This document shows positions 24,311 through 35,793 of a stretch of 64,000 nt of DNA, one piece after another. The DNA comes from Adineta steineri (taxonomy: Eukaryota; Rotifera; Eurotatoria; Adinetida; Adinetidae), in assembly GCA_905250115.1 (NCBI GenBank), contig CAJNOI010000126.1, positions 125,018 through 189,017 of the forward strand, read 5' to 3'. The position numbers were made by a program, and so were the translations under genes. Below the pieces are notes generated by a model. That model saw nothing but the letters and a program-made list of their open reading frames with translations, was not told the DNA's origin and ran no database searches. Positions within the stretch are counted from its first letter, which is position 1. Every line of letters starts with the position of its first letter.

Positions 24311-25473
24311 TTACAACTTTCTCTGAGTGAAAACGCTGGCAACTGTTTGATAATGATAACGTGAAAGTAATTCCATTGTATCATTATTAAATAAATATGA
24401 AAATGCATTCTTTAATACAAGCCAAGTTCGATTACTATATATAATATTTTCATGTTGATTTGGTAAATGAACATCATGATAACCTAATATTGAATTAAAA
24501 TCAGATGAAAGAAATTCTTTATTAGGATCTAAACGAGAACCTCGAGAACGTTTATCAACATATGTACCATAGAAGCGTTCAGCTTGTGCGATTAGTAAAC
24601 TAAAAAAAAACAATTCTTTTTTTTTACTTTAATTTTCGAGATAAAAATTCTCTTTTACCTAATGAATCTTTGATCAATATCCCATTGTTTAGTACCTTTA
24701 ATAACATTTTTAGGTAAAGATACATTCATTTTTTCTTTCAAACAACATTCAATCATATCGACAGTTATATTTGATGATATTGAACAATTATTTAATGGTA
24801 AAAATAATTTTTTCCATAAGCCTTGTTCCATTCCAATGTATGAAATTGGATAATAACGAATATCATGAAAATCTCCATATGAAAACTTATCACTTGGACA
24901 ACAATATGCATTAACAGCAAGAATATAATTTGTATGATTTCTAACAATTTCATAACGACTACGAGTTATTGGTAGTAGATCAGCATCACTTGTCATTATA
25001 AAATAATCTTTTGTTGTATTGAAGTCATATGAAAAAAAACCACCGAATAAACGTATCATTTGACTTAATGATATTGAACGTGATGAATCAACGTTGATAA
25101 TGTGATATTCTATTTTTAAATCATTTTTGAGAAAATTAATTAATGGCATTTTTGCAAATTTTTCATTTGAACCAACAAGAAATATAATTGGTTCGAAACC
25201 AATACGACGCCATGCTAATGCTGTAAATGGTAAATAATAACAGTAAATAGATGTATAAGAATCTGATGAACAAGATAATAATACAAGATTTTTATATAAT
25301 GATGGAAAGTCAGTTGGATATAAATGATTTATCAATGGTGGTAGTATAGTTATATAGAAAGGTTGTGTTTGATACAAAACAAATACACTACCAAGTACAA
25401 TAAAAAATAAAGATAGCCATACAAAACGAATTTGTGGTCTGCCTAGTTGAATAAATTGACAAATAAATGACAT
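24311..25473 (-). CDS. Type II membrane glycosyltransferase-like protein
   Basis: Two exons, 25473-24659 and 24599-24311, 367 residues. A short cytoplasmic N terminus is followed by one signal anchor (FVWLSLFFIVLGSVFVLY, about 18-36), the usual Golgi topology. The lumenal domain has a Rossmann-like start (KNLVLLSCSS), a DxD metal/nucleotide-sugar motif in YFIMTSDADLLP, several Cys, and N-glycosylation sequons (NCS, NIT, NVS). This suits a GT-A-fold transferase. I do not recognise the family with certainty, and the donor and acceptor sugars are unknown. The 59-bp intron is standard. The frame is intact. Confidence 0.68.
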
Positions 25474-27488
25474 CTTTTACAATATCTGTACCTACGCATT
25501 TTAGATAAATATTTATTGATTAGAATGACTATGTTGTAAAAACTAGTTGTTTTAATTTTGCCTGCTTCTAAGAAAGAACGCAAAGAAAAAAAAAGAGATA
25601 TATAAAAATAAGGAAAAGAATCAATACTATGGAGGATGAGGGTGGTGTGAGATGAATAATAATGGATGGTCTACAAATACGGAGATGGAAGACAGAAAAG
25701 ATAGAACAGAATACAAACAAAAAGAACGAATAGGAAGCATGGATGGAGCTAACGTCTAAGAGAAAGATTCAGAATGTGTTAGTATGAAAGACAAATGAGT
25801 ACTGTTGTTTTATTGAAATATTTTAATAGGAAATTAAATACAGAAAAATATTTATTAATTAATCTTACTTGTATAAGATTTGATATAATTTTTGGGACCA
25901 TACAAACAGCCAGTTGTACAATGCTTATACCAAAAGCGTTTGAATTTTTTGTAAGAAAACATATCTATGTAAACAACTAAAGTCCTCAATACATTAAAAA
26001 AACCCGAAGACTTCTATTTTTTCTCTTCAGAAAAAGTCAAATTTTTTTGTAATCTCAATAATGACTCCTAATTTTAATCTCTTTTTGCTCAATACACCGT
26101 GCTGAATAAACAAATTTATTTTAGTTATTCTACATTCCACTTATACATTGAAAAAAGAGCGGGTAATGTTCTAATGCAAAAAAAGGAACAAAAACAATTA
26201 ATGGTCAGAAGGATGTTCTTGAAAGAATATAGACAACATATCTTAAAGTTTTGATGAGAATCATAATAGCACTGCTTTTTCTAAAAAAAACGATTTATCA
26301 TTGATGGTATTTATGTTCTATATAACTACACATCCTAGGGTAAAGATCTTCTTCTCTCATTGCTTCTATACTATCATACTGTTCATGAAATTGATTATCA
26401 CATAAAGATATAACCTAAGGGTTTCATGACGAAATAAAATTCTGAGGCGATATCTTTATCAGGCAATAGATTTTGAGTAAAATTTAATCGGGCAATAAAT
26501 AATACGAGTGGGCAATAAACATTATCATGGAGAACGCAAAAAAAAATTCTATATATGCCAATGATGTATGTGATAACGATTGTAGTCGAACTGGAAGTGT
26601 ATTAAATTCAAGATTTCGATAAATAATGTACGTCAAAATCGCGAGAAAAGAATGAACGAAAAAAGCATACAATAGCCTATTTTCTTTCTCGTAGAGAAGA
26701 GTCTAGTAAACATAAATTGTTTACTTGATTGCTTGCTTGTGTGTCCGCACGGTCAAAAAAACATTGAAGACCAATTTTCTGGAAAAGACATTGCTAGAGG
26801 TATTTCGATGCAGGGAGTTCGAATTTGAGGTCAGTTGGGTGACTGGCGAGGGAGGGGGTGAAGAGGTGGCAAAGGTAAAAAACATCGAAAACCTATTTTC
26901 GACGGTTTTCAATTGTTTTTCCAGTAAATGTGAAGAAAATGCATTTGTACGAGAAAGAGCTAAGTGAGTTCTCAGACGAGCGTTACTTCTTTAATAAATA
27001 GGGTGAGTGTGAGTATAATGAAAATAAATTATGTAGTCGCATCAATCCACACACAATTTTACTCTCAAAAAATATGCAGAGTTCCAATGAATTTATAACA
27101 AGTTGTCAGATCTAATTGACAACATCTTATGAATATTTTCAGCAACAAGGCTCTATTTACATCATTGTCAAAAAGCATTTTTTTCTTTAGTTCAACGATA
27201 TGAATGATTCTATTACAGATATTACTCATATTATACATGTGTATGATCCTGTGATTCAGTTAATAAAAATATTTGTCTTTTAATTCATATATATTTTATT
27301 TACACGCCAGTATTAGTATAATGTATGTATTCGAATAAAAAACACTCAAAATCATTATTTTTTGGAAGGAATAGAGAAAAATGTTAGCTGGGGAAAAAAT
27401 AAAAGGTTAGTTTCACACCTTGATAAATAGCATGATTATGAAATAAAACAAAATAGTGTCAAAAATCCGAGATAAAAGAAAATTGTCT
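25474..27488. other. Intergenic, 2 kb
   Basis: Lies between the start of one minus-strand gene and the end of another. Positions about 25610-25790 are purine-rich (GGAGGATGAGGG, GATGGAAGACAG). Positions about 26740-26900 are GC-richer, with open frames on both strands but no recognisable protein. No convincing gene. Confidence 0.4.
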
Positions 27489-30095
27489 TTAACGTCGAAG
27501 AATATTTTGCATTCGTTGTTTGTGTCTTGTTTTTGCAGCAATGTTTGATGGTTTGTACATATTCGTGAATTTTGTGAAAGCAGCATACATGGCCAGAGCA
27601 TGTACAGGCATAAAAAAGACTATGGTAATAGCTGACATAATTGCAACTGGTTGTTTACATGCATTTTCCTAATATACATATATGTATTTATATCAAGAAT
27701 ATCAATCATATTTCAGTAGAAACTTACGAAATCTAATGGATAAAAAACAGGAATAGTTGATTCAGTTGTCGCACCTGTGGTAGTTGGGCCTGCTGTTGTT
27801 GGACCTAGAATACAAATTAATTAATTATAAAGTACTCTATTAGAAAGAAATATTTTATAAAAAATGCCATCTCTTACCAGCTGTAGTTGGAGTTGTAGTC
27901 GTGACAGTTGTTGTAGTCGTGGAAGCATTAGTACTAGTTACTACTATTCCACTTGTTGTACACTATGAAAAAAGTGTAATATTAAGAATAAAAAATAATA
28001 ATTTAAATAAACTTACTGCAGTATTGATTGAAGTAGTGGTTGTTCCTAAGCTTGTAACTGTATGAGTTGTTGGTGGAGTAGTAGTTGTTGTGGTTGTACT
28101 CGAAAGTGCTGGATTCCAGATATCGAATCGCCAAAATGTTTTATCAGTAATGGCTAACGATTCAGCATCTGTAGATTTACATCGATTATGATAAAATATT
28201 TAATCTTTTACTTTAACGGAAAAAATAGACAGAAAGACTTACGACAAAAGACACTTCCACTAGCAAATCCATCACCCAATGTTACATAATAGGATTGACC
28301 AGGTGTCCATGTATAATTTGTAACAATTACAATAGTATATCCAGTATAAATAACATTTGGAGAATATCCAGCATCATAACAGAAAACTGTTGCATTTGTA
28401 CTGTCATAGTGAAAGCAGATGTTTGTATTATTGAGAGAAGGACGACCAACTGCACTTGTTGCTGTATAATTAAAATAAAAGATGGAGAATATCAGATTAA
28501 GTTAATAATAAAGATAAACTATGTGTGGAAAAAAATACCTACCTTGTATGGAAAACAACGACTGGTTTGAAAAGACAGTACCTATTGGACTTGCTGATCC
28601 TTGTACTAATGTAGGACGAATTAAATTCGGTGAGTCATAACCAACTAGATATGTAATACACCATGGAGCTGATTGTAAACTACTATTGTCAATTGCACCA
28701 GCACAAAAACCTTGAGGACCAGATTGTGTTGCTAAAGGTGTCCATGTTAATGTCATTATCCATAAACCTAAGATAATATATTTCAAATAGAAAAGTTTAC
28801 ATATTCTAACAAACTACTATTCATTACTTACCAGGACTTGGATTGCTAATCTTACTATGTTGCATTCCATAAGGTGAACTAGTGACTAAATCAACAATTG
28901 TTTGACCAGGACAATATGTTTGTATCTCTACAGTTTCATTGAGCTGAACATCTAAAACATAGATTGTAAATATCAGAAAAGAAAAGGCATGCACTGCACT
29001 TACTATATGGAACTCCAATGCAAGCTAAAAAGAATTAAATAGACAAGAGATAATATTATTACATGTTTAAGTTTAATTTATAATAGAATATACATTCATA
29101 CCTCTATTTGGACGGACACCAATAATTGAAGGAGCAGTTGCACATGCACCAGCGGAAATATTGTATGCATAGAATAAGAATTGTATTGGAACTGAACTCA
29201 TTGGATACGGGGAGCTAGTGCTATAATAATCTTCGATTTGCAGTGCACAAGCATAATATATAGAAGCCTTTGGTAAAGTGAAAGTCAACGTACAATTAGA
29301 TCCGGTAAGTGTATATGGAGAAGGTATTCCCATACAGACATTTGCACATTCATCATTTCGGTTGTAATTGGTTCCACTATTCGTAGTGCCCCAACGGCAT
29401 TGCAATGTATCAGTAGCATCATTATCTGCCATTTGTACAATGTGAACGACTGGTACACCTCTTGGGTACATTACTACTGGTAATGTAGTTGTAACAGGAC
29501 TGGAATTGATATAACTATCAGGTCTCGGAGCTAGATTCATTCGATTGACAATCGACCAAGAACCACTTCCACCTATATAGAGTGCAGTCAACCATTGACT
29601 TCCGCTATAGCCAATTGTAATTGATGTTGTCAAAGGCATTGTCAAAGTAGTGTAGAGTTCACCGCCCCATGATTCAATGAGCGAGTTTGTATCACAATCT
29701 GAAGTTATCATATTGGCTGCAATTCCACCTGGAGGATAGTTAGACGATGAGCAGTTTTGTAAACAGTACAAAACAGCACCGCCTACAGTAATAGGTGTTC
29801 CAGCAACGACATCTGCTTCCGTGCATAAAGGTGGAGGAAAACCGGCATACATTCTCCACCAAAAATATCTTTGATGTAAAAGAATTTGTGTAGTAGTACC
29901 CTGTACTGTACTGTTTAACGGACGCCTAACAAAAAGAAGAATGTAAAAAGTTAAATATATGCAAGATTGATTAGAAGAACAAGCATTATTTGAGTATACT
30001 TACCATGAAATGATACCACCACGAAAATGGGTTCCATCAGACACAGAACATAGTGTAAATAAAATGAGAAGGACAAGGTATAAAACCTGCTCCAT
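27489..30095 (-). CDS. Mucin-like type I membrane glycoprotein
   Basis: Ten exons on the minus strand: 30095-30004, 29925-29102, 29024-29004, 28951-28832, 28767-28543, 28461-28243, 28168-28017, 27962-27878, 27804-27728, 27668-27489; 664 residues, every junction in frame. It starts with a signal peptide (MEQVLYLVLLILFTLCSVSDG) followed by THFRGGIISW. The large ectodomain (about 30-550) is Cys-containing and has repeated LGYD/VGYDSPN-like segments, two of which (exons 5 and 6) end in similar TWTPL...GSVFC patterns. A Thr/Pro/Ser stalk (about 530-600) resembles mucin. One membrane helix (AIMSAITIVFFMPVHALAMY) and a short basic tail close the protein. The third exon is a 21-nt microexon. It is probably a cell-surface protein; the family is not identified. 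Confidence 0.8.
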
Positions 30096-31176
30096 ATTGT
30101 TTGTAATCAACTGTTGTTTCTTCTTTGTATAATGAAATAAACGATCGGACAACAAACCAAAATTGTACGTTCGTGTTTCTAAAATGAGTATAGAATATAC
30201 TTTTTTTCCCTTCTTTTATATGTGCGTGTGTTCGTTCTCAGAGATCACAATAAAAGTGCATTTGTTGTTGACCATGAAGTATTTGCTTTTTGGGAGACAA
30301 AAAAAGAAACAATTTTAATGGATTATTGTTAAACATTAACGAAAGAAAAATCAAGCAACAGAGTATATTGTATGATTGTTTATTTTGCCAACTCTCTCTC
30401 TCACTCCCTGATTTCACAATAAGAAAAGAGGAACGTGATTTAAATCAGAAAATGCACTTTTGATCACCAAAAAAAGTACGTTCGATCACTAAAAATAGTG
30501 CAACTGATCATCAAAAAAAATTACATTTGATCACCAAACTAATTAGCGCGTAGTGAGTAATAACGAGTTCATTATATAATTTTTGGATAATACATCTATG
30601 ATAGGTCATATACTTGTCGTAAAGGTTGATTAATCGATGTAACGAGATTGCATAAAAAAGAATAATCCAATTCGATCTGAACGATTCAATTAACTAAAAA
30701 TACTTTTAAAGTGTGTTCCGTCATAAGGAATCATCACATATAACAAATGTTTAATCAAGAATGGACATCATTCGAACATTATATTGTATAGAAATCATCG
30801 TGTTTGCTAGTGTCCTCACTTGGATCTTATACATCAAATAAGAGATAATCATGATTTTTGCTTCGAAATTTTTCGATGGGAAGGCTCAGCTTACGTTGCT
30901 TTTTATTGTGTCATATCTGAAGATCTTAGCTCAAAGCTTAAAACTTCAGCAAAAAGTTAAATCTTAAGATTCATTTAGTCTTTCATGCATATAGTGGTTT
31001 TTTTAAAAACACATGATTTCGTTTCGATTCTTTTTTTCTATTCAGACGATAGACCCTCTATCGTCATATTTATTTCTATTGGTAATTATATCTTTGTCCA
31101 ATGATAAATTTTATTTTATACTTATATTTTATGTCAATATATATACTTTTGTGTTCATTATTCGTACAATTCATTT
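30096..31176. promoter_or_regulatory. Divergent intergenic region
   Basis: 1.1 kb between the starts of the mucin-like (minus) and OTUD6-like (plus) genes. It contains the TGATCA tandem repeat annotated separately. No gene seen. Confidence 0.4.
30461..30540. repeat. Four imperfect 21-23 bp repeats with GATCA core
   Basis: Units start near 30461, 30482, 30505 and 30528. Each has TGATCACCA or TCGATCACT or TGATCATCA followed by an A run and a short variable part. TGATCA is palindromic. The regular spacing of about two helical turns suggests a clustered protein-binding site or a decaying minisatellite. Confidence 0.6.
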
Positions 31177-32081
31177 ATGGCTGAACAAAATCCTTCAGAA
31201 ATTACTGAAGATGAAGGATCTCGTCATCGTCGTGAACGTCGAGAATTACAATCAACAGTTCAACAATTAAAAAAATCAATAAATAAAAATGATAAAACAC
31301 GAAAAAAGAAAATCGATAGTGAAATAAAAGCTTTAGAAGATGCATTTGCTAAACGATGGGAACATTTTAATGAAAATAGTGCCGCAACTGAAGTAAATGA
31401 AATTGCAATTACTACTCCTACTCAATCAGATGAACATCCTCCTGAAGTTCGTTAATGACAAAAAAAGAATTTTCTTCTTTATGTTTAAAAATATATATTT
31501 TTTCATTATAGACTGATGAAAAACAACACCTGTCACGCAAGGCACGTCGATTAGCGAATAAAGAAAAGCGTCATAATGAAGCTAATGAAAATCAAGAAAT
31601 TATCGACTATGATAATCAACCAGAAGCAATTCGTTGTCGTAATGAATCATCATCAATTGATGAACAACTATTGAAACGTGGTCTTGAACTTCGTTCAATA
31701 GCATCCGATGGAAATTGTTTATTTGCATCAATTATTGATCAAACATCAGATTTAACTGTTAGACAACTACGTGAAGTTGTTGCTGATTATTTGCGTAAAC
31801 ATCGAAATGAATATGAACCATTTATTGATACGGATTATGATGTTTATTGTGAGAAATTAGCTAAAGAAAATATTTGGGGTGGACAAGTTGAATTACAAGC
31901 TTGTGCAAAAATTTTACAGAGACCTATTGAAATTATTCAAGGAAATGGAAATGAACCAATTAAGATTGATTGTTCATCATCAACGAAAGCACCAATTGTT
32001 ATAACATACCATCGATATTTGTATGCGAATGGTGAACATTATAATAGTACAATGCATACTGAAGAGAAAACTGATGAATAA
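31177..32081 (+). CDS. OTUD6B: OTU-domain deubiquitinase, OTUD6-like
   Basis: Two exons, 31177-31446 and 31512-32081, 279 residues (human OTUD6B is about 290). The N-terminal half is a charged coiled coil (RRERRELQSTVQQLKKS) that continues across the intron into the conserved basic LSRKARRLANKEKR. The OTU cysteine protease domain follows: IASDGNCLFASI (catalytic Asp and Cys), ENIWGGQVELQA, and GEHYNS with the catalytic His near the C terminus. OTUD6B cleaves ubiquitin chains and acts in translation and proteasome assembly in mammals. The intron donor is weak (GAA|GTTCGT), but it is the only one that keeps the frame. The next gene starts 49 bp after the stop, suggesting co-transcription. Confidence 0.87.
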
Positions 32082-32129
32082 ATGAAAGAGACCAAATAAA
32101 TTATTATGTTTTTTGTTTTTATGTTTTAG
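32082..32129 (+). promoter_or_regulatory. 48-bp intercistronic spacer with 3' splice site
   Basis: Between the OTUD6-like stop and the DIPK1-like start there are only 48 bp, rich in T and ending TTTTATGTTTTAG directly against the ATG at 32130. That is too short for an ordinary promoter and fits an operon-type junction resolved by spliced-leader trans-splicing. This is inference; bdelloids are known to trans-splice. Confidence 0.5.
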
Positions 32130-33934
32130 ATGAAGGTTACTATTCATTGGAATAGGATTTTTGGTCTTCTATTAGCAATAATAGTTGTTTTAATTGCAAT
32201 TATATGTTTTAAATTAATAAATAAATCAAATCAATTTGATCATCAAGATATTGGTCAATGTGATATGCATGAAGCACAAGAAATTATTGATAATCTTGTA
32301 AATTTTTTTTTTTTTTAGAAACATACAAACATTAGAGAAAAGAGTCTTAATTAACAGTCGTATTTTAATGAATAATTGATACACTATTAAATATTCAACA
32401 GAATGCTATAGTGATAGATAGTATGATTTTAGACTATAATAATTCTAGTGCTTATATTGACAACTAAAAACTATCTCAAAAGTGTACATCACTTCTAATA
32501 AAGAACAAAAACAGAATAATTTGTACTAGACTAGCTTATCAAGCGTAACAAAATAGATCTCGTGACTTTTGCGATCTTATATAAGAACTCTTAATCCAAT
32601 GTTCATAATATTGTTTGAATATTGAATATTTTAGTGTGAATTATACTCTCTTGGTCAAGTAACTGGTTCTCAATGTTCATCATTATGTAATAATAATGCA
32701 ACAATAAAATTAGCTCAATGTTTATCATTATCTGACTCAAAGATTGTATTACTTATGTCAATGAATACATCATCGTATGTTGTATTAAAATCTAAACGTC
32801 GTTATTTTGATCGTCAATATACAGATTTATTATTTCATGATCCAATTGTATCAATTCCATCAGCTCTTAAGACATTTTATGATATAATTAATTCAACATT
32901 AGAAGGACATATGGGTAGTTCAATAACTAATTTAACACATGAACATTTAATACGTCGTTTATTTCGTCACGACCGTATTGAAAATTCAGTTATTTTATTA
33001 GAAAAATTTGATGATGTTATTGTTAAATATAATGATTATTATGAACATAATCTTGCATTATCATTAACAACAGAACTTAATACATTGTTTTCCTTAATGA
33101 CACAACATGAATTTTTATTATCAAACTATTATCGTTCAAAACATGAATTAATGCCAAAAATTCTTGGTTGGTGTGGTCATACATATTTAACAGAACATTT
33201 AACACCACTTAATCATCCAATGATTGAAGAACAATTATATTCTGATACATGGATACCAAAAGCTTGGTTAACTAATCGTTTACTTCAACTTGTTGATAGT
33301 TTTGATAATGAACTTCATGCTCCACTTCATTTATGTGATTTTCGTAAGCCATTTTTTTCTTATTTCTATTGAAAGTATTTATGTAATTTCCACTAAAAAT
33401 AATATTCAAGCTTTCATACATTTGACTGTAATTTCTCTGAACTGCGAGACTGCTAACAATTTCATATTTGTTTTTAAAATGATATAAATTATATATTTTT
33501 ATTTAGAATTATCTAATTTGGGTATAAGTGAAAATGGTAATATTAAATTACTTGATTCAGATATGGCTTATTTTGATCGTTTAATTCCATTGTATCCTCC
33601 TGATAAATGTCGTAAACATTCCGATTGTTCATATTTTGATTGCTCAGGTTATTGTGATAAACGTACACGTCGATGTCATCTTAAACGTCGTATTAATAAT
33701 AATTTACAAGTATTATGCGATAAGATTCTTACAAAGTTATTAAAATCTGAAACAATTCCATTACGATTACATGATGTACTTTTATCCTATGTTAAAAAAT
33801 GTTCATCACCACCTGGTCGTTATAAACGATCAAATGAATTAAAAGTGGGTGCATCATCACGTTTACTTCGTTTAATGCAAGTTATGCTTGATGGTGAATT
33901 AAGATCTGCTAATATAACCTCAAGTTTATTTTGA
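32130..33934 (+). CDS. DIPK1A: DIPK1/FAM69-like divergent protein kinase
   Basis: Three exons, 32130-32297, 32635-33343, 33507-33934, 434 residues, the usual size for DIPK1A-C (FAM69). A type II signal anchor (IFGLLLAIIVVLIAIICFKL) leads into a lumenal domain. Cys-rich start: QCDMHEA...CELYSLGQVTGSQCSSLC. The kinase-like core has VVLKSKRRYFD (Lys), ILGWCGHTYLTEHL, HLCDFQLSNLGIS (catalytic loop) and IKLLDSDMAYF (DFG-like). A Cys/Asp EF-hand-like insert CRKHSDCSYFDCSGYC follows. FAM69 proteins live in the ER; their substrates are poorly known. The assignment to paralogue A, B or C is not resolved. The first intron is 337 bp, longer than the rest. Confidence 0.8.
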
Positions 33935-34157
33935 TAAAATAAACAATAGAATGTATTCTTTTTTGAAATCGTAGCGCAGTTTATATTAGAAATGTACAAA
34001 ATTAATAATCAAACATAATTTGTTAATTATTATATGAGAATCTTTTTTTTTTGTTTTCAGTAGTCAATAAAACATTCCATGTTTATTCTTTTTCTTCCTT
34101 ACTTCTCTGTCAGATAAAAATTGTATATTTCATCTTTTTAGATTAGCAAAATTTTGT

Positions 34158-34835
34158 ATGGCTGATGAGAGTGTAGAACGTTTTGAAATTGAACGTATTG
34201 TTGATAAACGATATAGAAATAATCAATTAGAATATCTTATTAAATGGCGAGGTTATCCAGATAGTCAAAATACATGGGAACCTTGTTAGTAATCAAATAT
34301 TGTATTAAATCAATAAAAAAAAATAAAAATTGAACATTTTTTTTATTATTTAAATAGCAAGTAATATTGAAGGTGAACAAGAAGCAGATCTACTTGCTGA
34401 ATATGAAGCATTTAATAAACATCAACAACAGAAAATAATGAATTCAGGATCACGTCCGGCAATGAATACTCAATCTCCAAATAAACGTAGAAATGTAATT
34501 TTTCAAGATAAATAAGAAAAAAACAACTGAGAGTTTTTTTTATTTAGGATGAAATGATAAATTCTGGTTTAAAGAAACGACCATTAGGAGTAGGTAATAA
34601 TATGCAATCAGTACATACTCCAACAGGTTTTGAACGAGGATTTGAAGCAGAAAAAGTTTTAGGTGCAACAGATTCAGCAGGTGAACTTATGTTACTTGTT
34701 AAATGGCGTCAATCAGATGAAGCTGATCTTGTTCCAGCACGTATTGTGAATATGAGATGTCCATCATTGGTTATAGATTTTTATGAACAGCATTCTTTTT
34801 GGAAGCGTTTACCAACGTTAAATCAAAGTACTTGA
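34158..34835 (+). CDS. HP1: Heterochromatin protein 1 (chromobox)
   Basis: Three exons, 34158-34284, 34358-34494, 34548-34835, 183 residues, typical of HP1/CBX1/3/5. The chromodomain is at about 8-58 ([25 protein letters not shown], with the aromatic cage residues). A short basic hinge has SPNKRR. The C-terminal chromo shadow domain is at about 118-178 ([26 protein letters not shown] and then [11 protein letters not shown]). HP1 binds methylated H3K9 and dimerises through the shadow domain. A pyrimidine-rich acceptor (CATCTTTTTAG, ending 34141) lies 16 nt before the ATG, and the upstream gene ends 223 bp away. Confidence 0.93.
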
Positions 34836-35793
34836 TCTATAACACGATAAATTTAATTCGAACATTTCTTGTTTTGTTTTCAATTTTTGTTTTTGTATAT
34901 TTATGTTTATGTTTCATTAAAAGAAAAAAAAAGTAAACAATACTTTTCTATATGAAATATTGTCAATTGCAAGAAAGTATACGTAAGGAAATTTTTCCTA
35001 AACACTTCGTTTGTACATTATCATCATGAATGGCGAAAGAAAGATAATTTTCAAGTCAACAAGTATTTTTTTTATCGGCAACTTTTGTACTTTTGATGGC
35101 AAAGGTTATAATTACCTAAACTATTTTTGATTTTTATATAATCTCGACAAATATTACTTATGATAAGAATAGTTAACATACATATACTTGATTTGTTTCT
35201 GATAACGATAAAAAACATGATTTCGCGAAGAGAAAAAAAAATGATGATTATTATTTTTGTATTAAGAAATAGAATTCTTTTTACATTAGTATTCATCAGA
35301 AAAAGTCAGATGATGAAAAGTAAATATATTATAACAAATAAAGAATTCATTTATATGAAATTTGACATGCTCTAGTAAAAATATATGAGATTACTCATCT
35401 GAAGGTTATATATTCCGCTTTTCTCTTTTCATACAGTTGCCCTTTATATATACACATCTGAATCATTTTTATCGACTTTTTCTTTTAAAAGTACGTGTCC
35501 TTGAATATTTGTCCATGCCACTACCAGGGTCATGAAACTCATAAAATTATTTCTTCTACCATCCCTCTCTATTCATCTGAATACAACTCCAGTTGATCAT
35601 TCTTTTTTTCTTTTTCTTTTCTGATACCATAATCAAGGGTTGGTCTCTCATTCTTTTTCGATTTCATGCGATTCATTTGTTCGAAAAGAATAAAAAAAAA
35701 AGAAATACAGAATATTCTTTGAACCTTTAAGTATTTAACAGAAGAGTTTATAACATTCAAACATAAACCATCATTTTCAATAACCAACGGATA
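34836..35793. other. Intergenic
   Basis: 3' flank of HP1 and 5' flank of the GTPase pair. AT-rich. Open frames on both strands are of biased composition (Ile/Lys/Phe) and are rejected. Confidence 0.4.

Noticed and set aside
26484..26967. Short open frames around a GC-richer patch
   Set aside because: Both strands are open and no protein-like pattern is present. Left as unexplained intergenic sequence.
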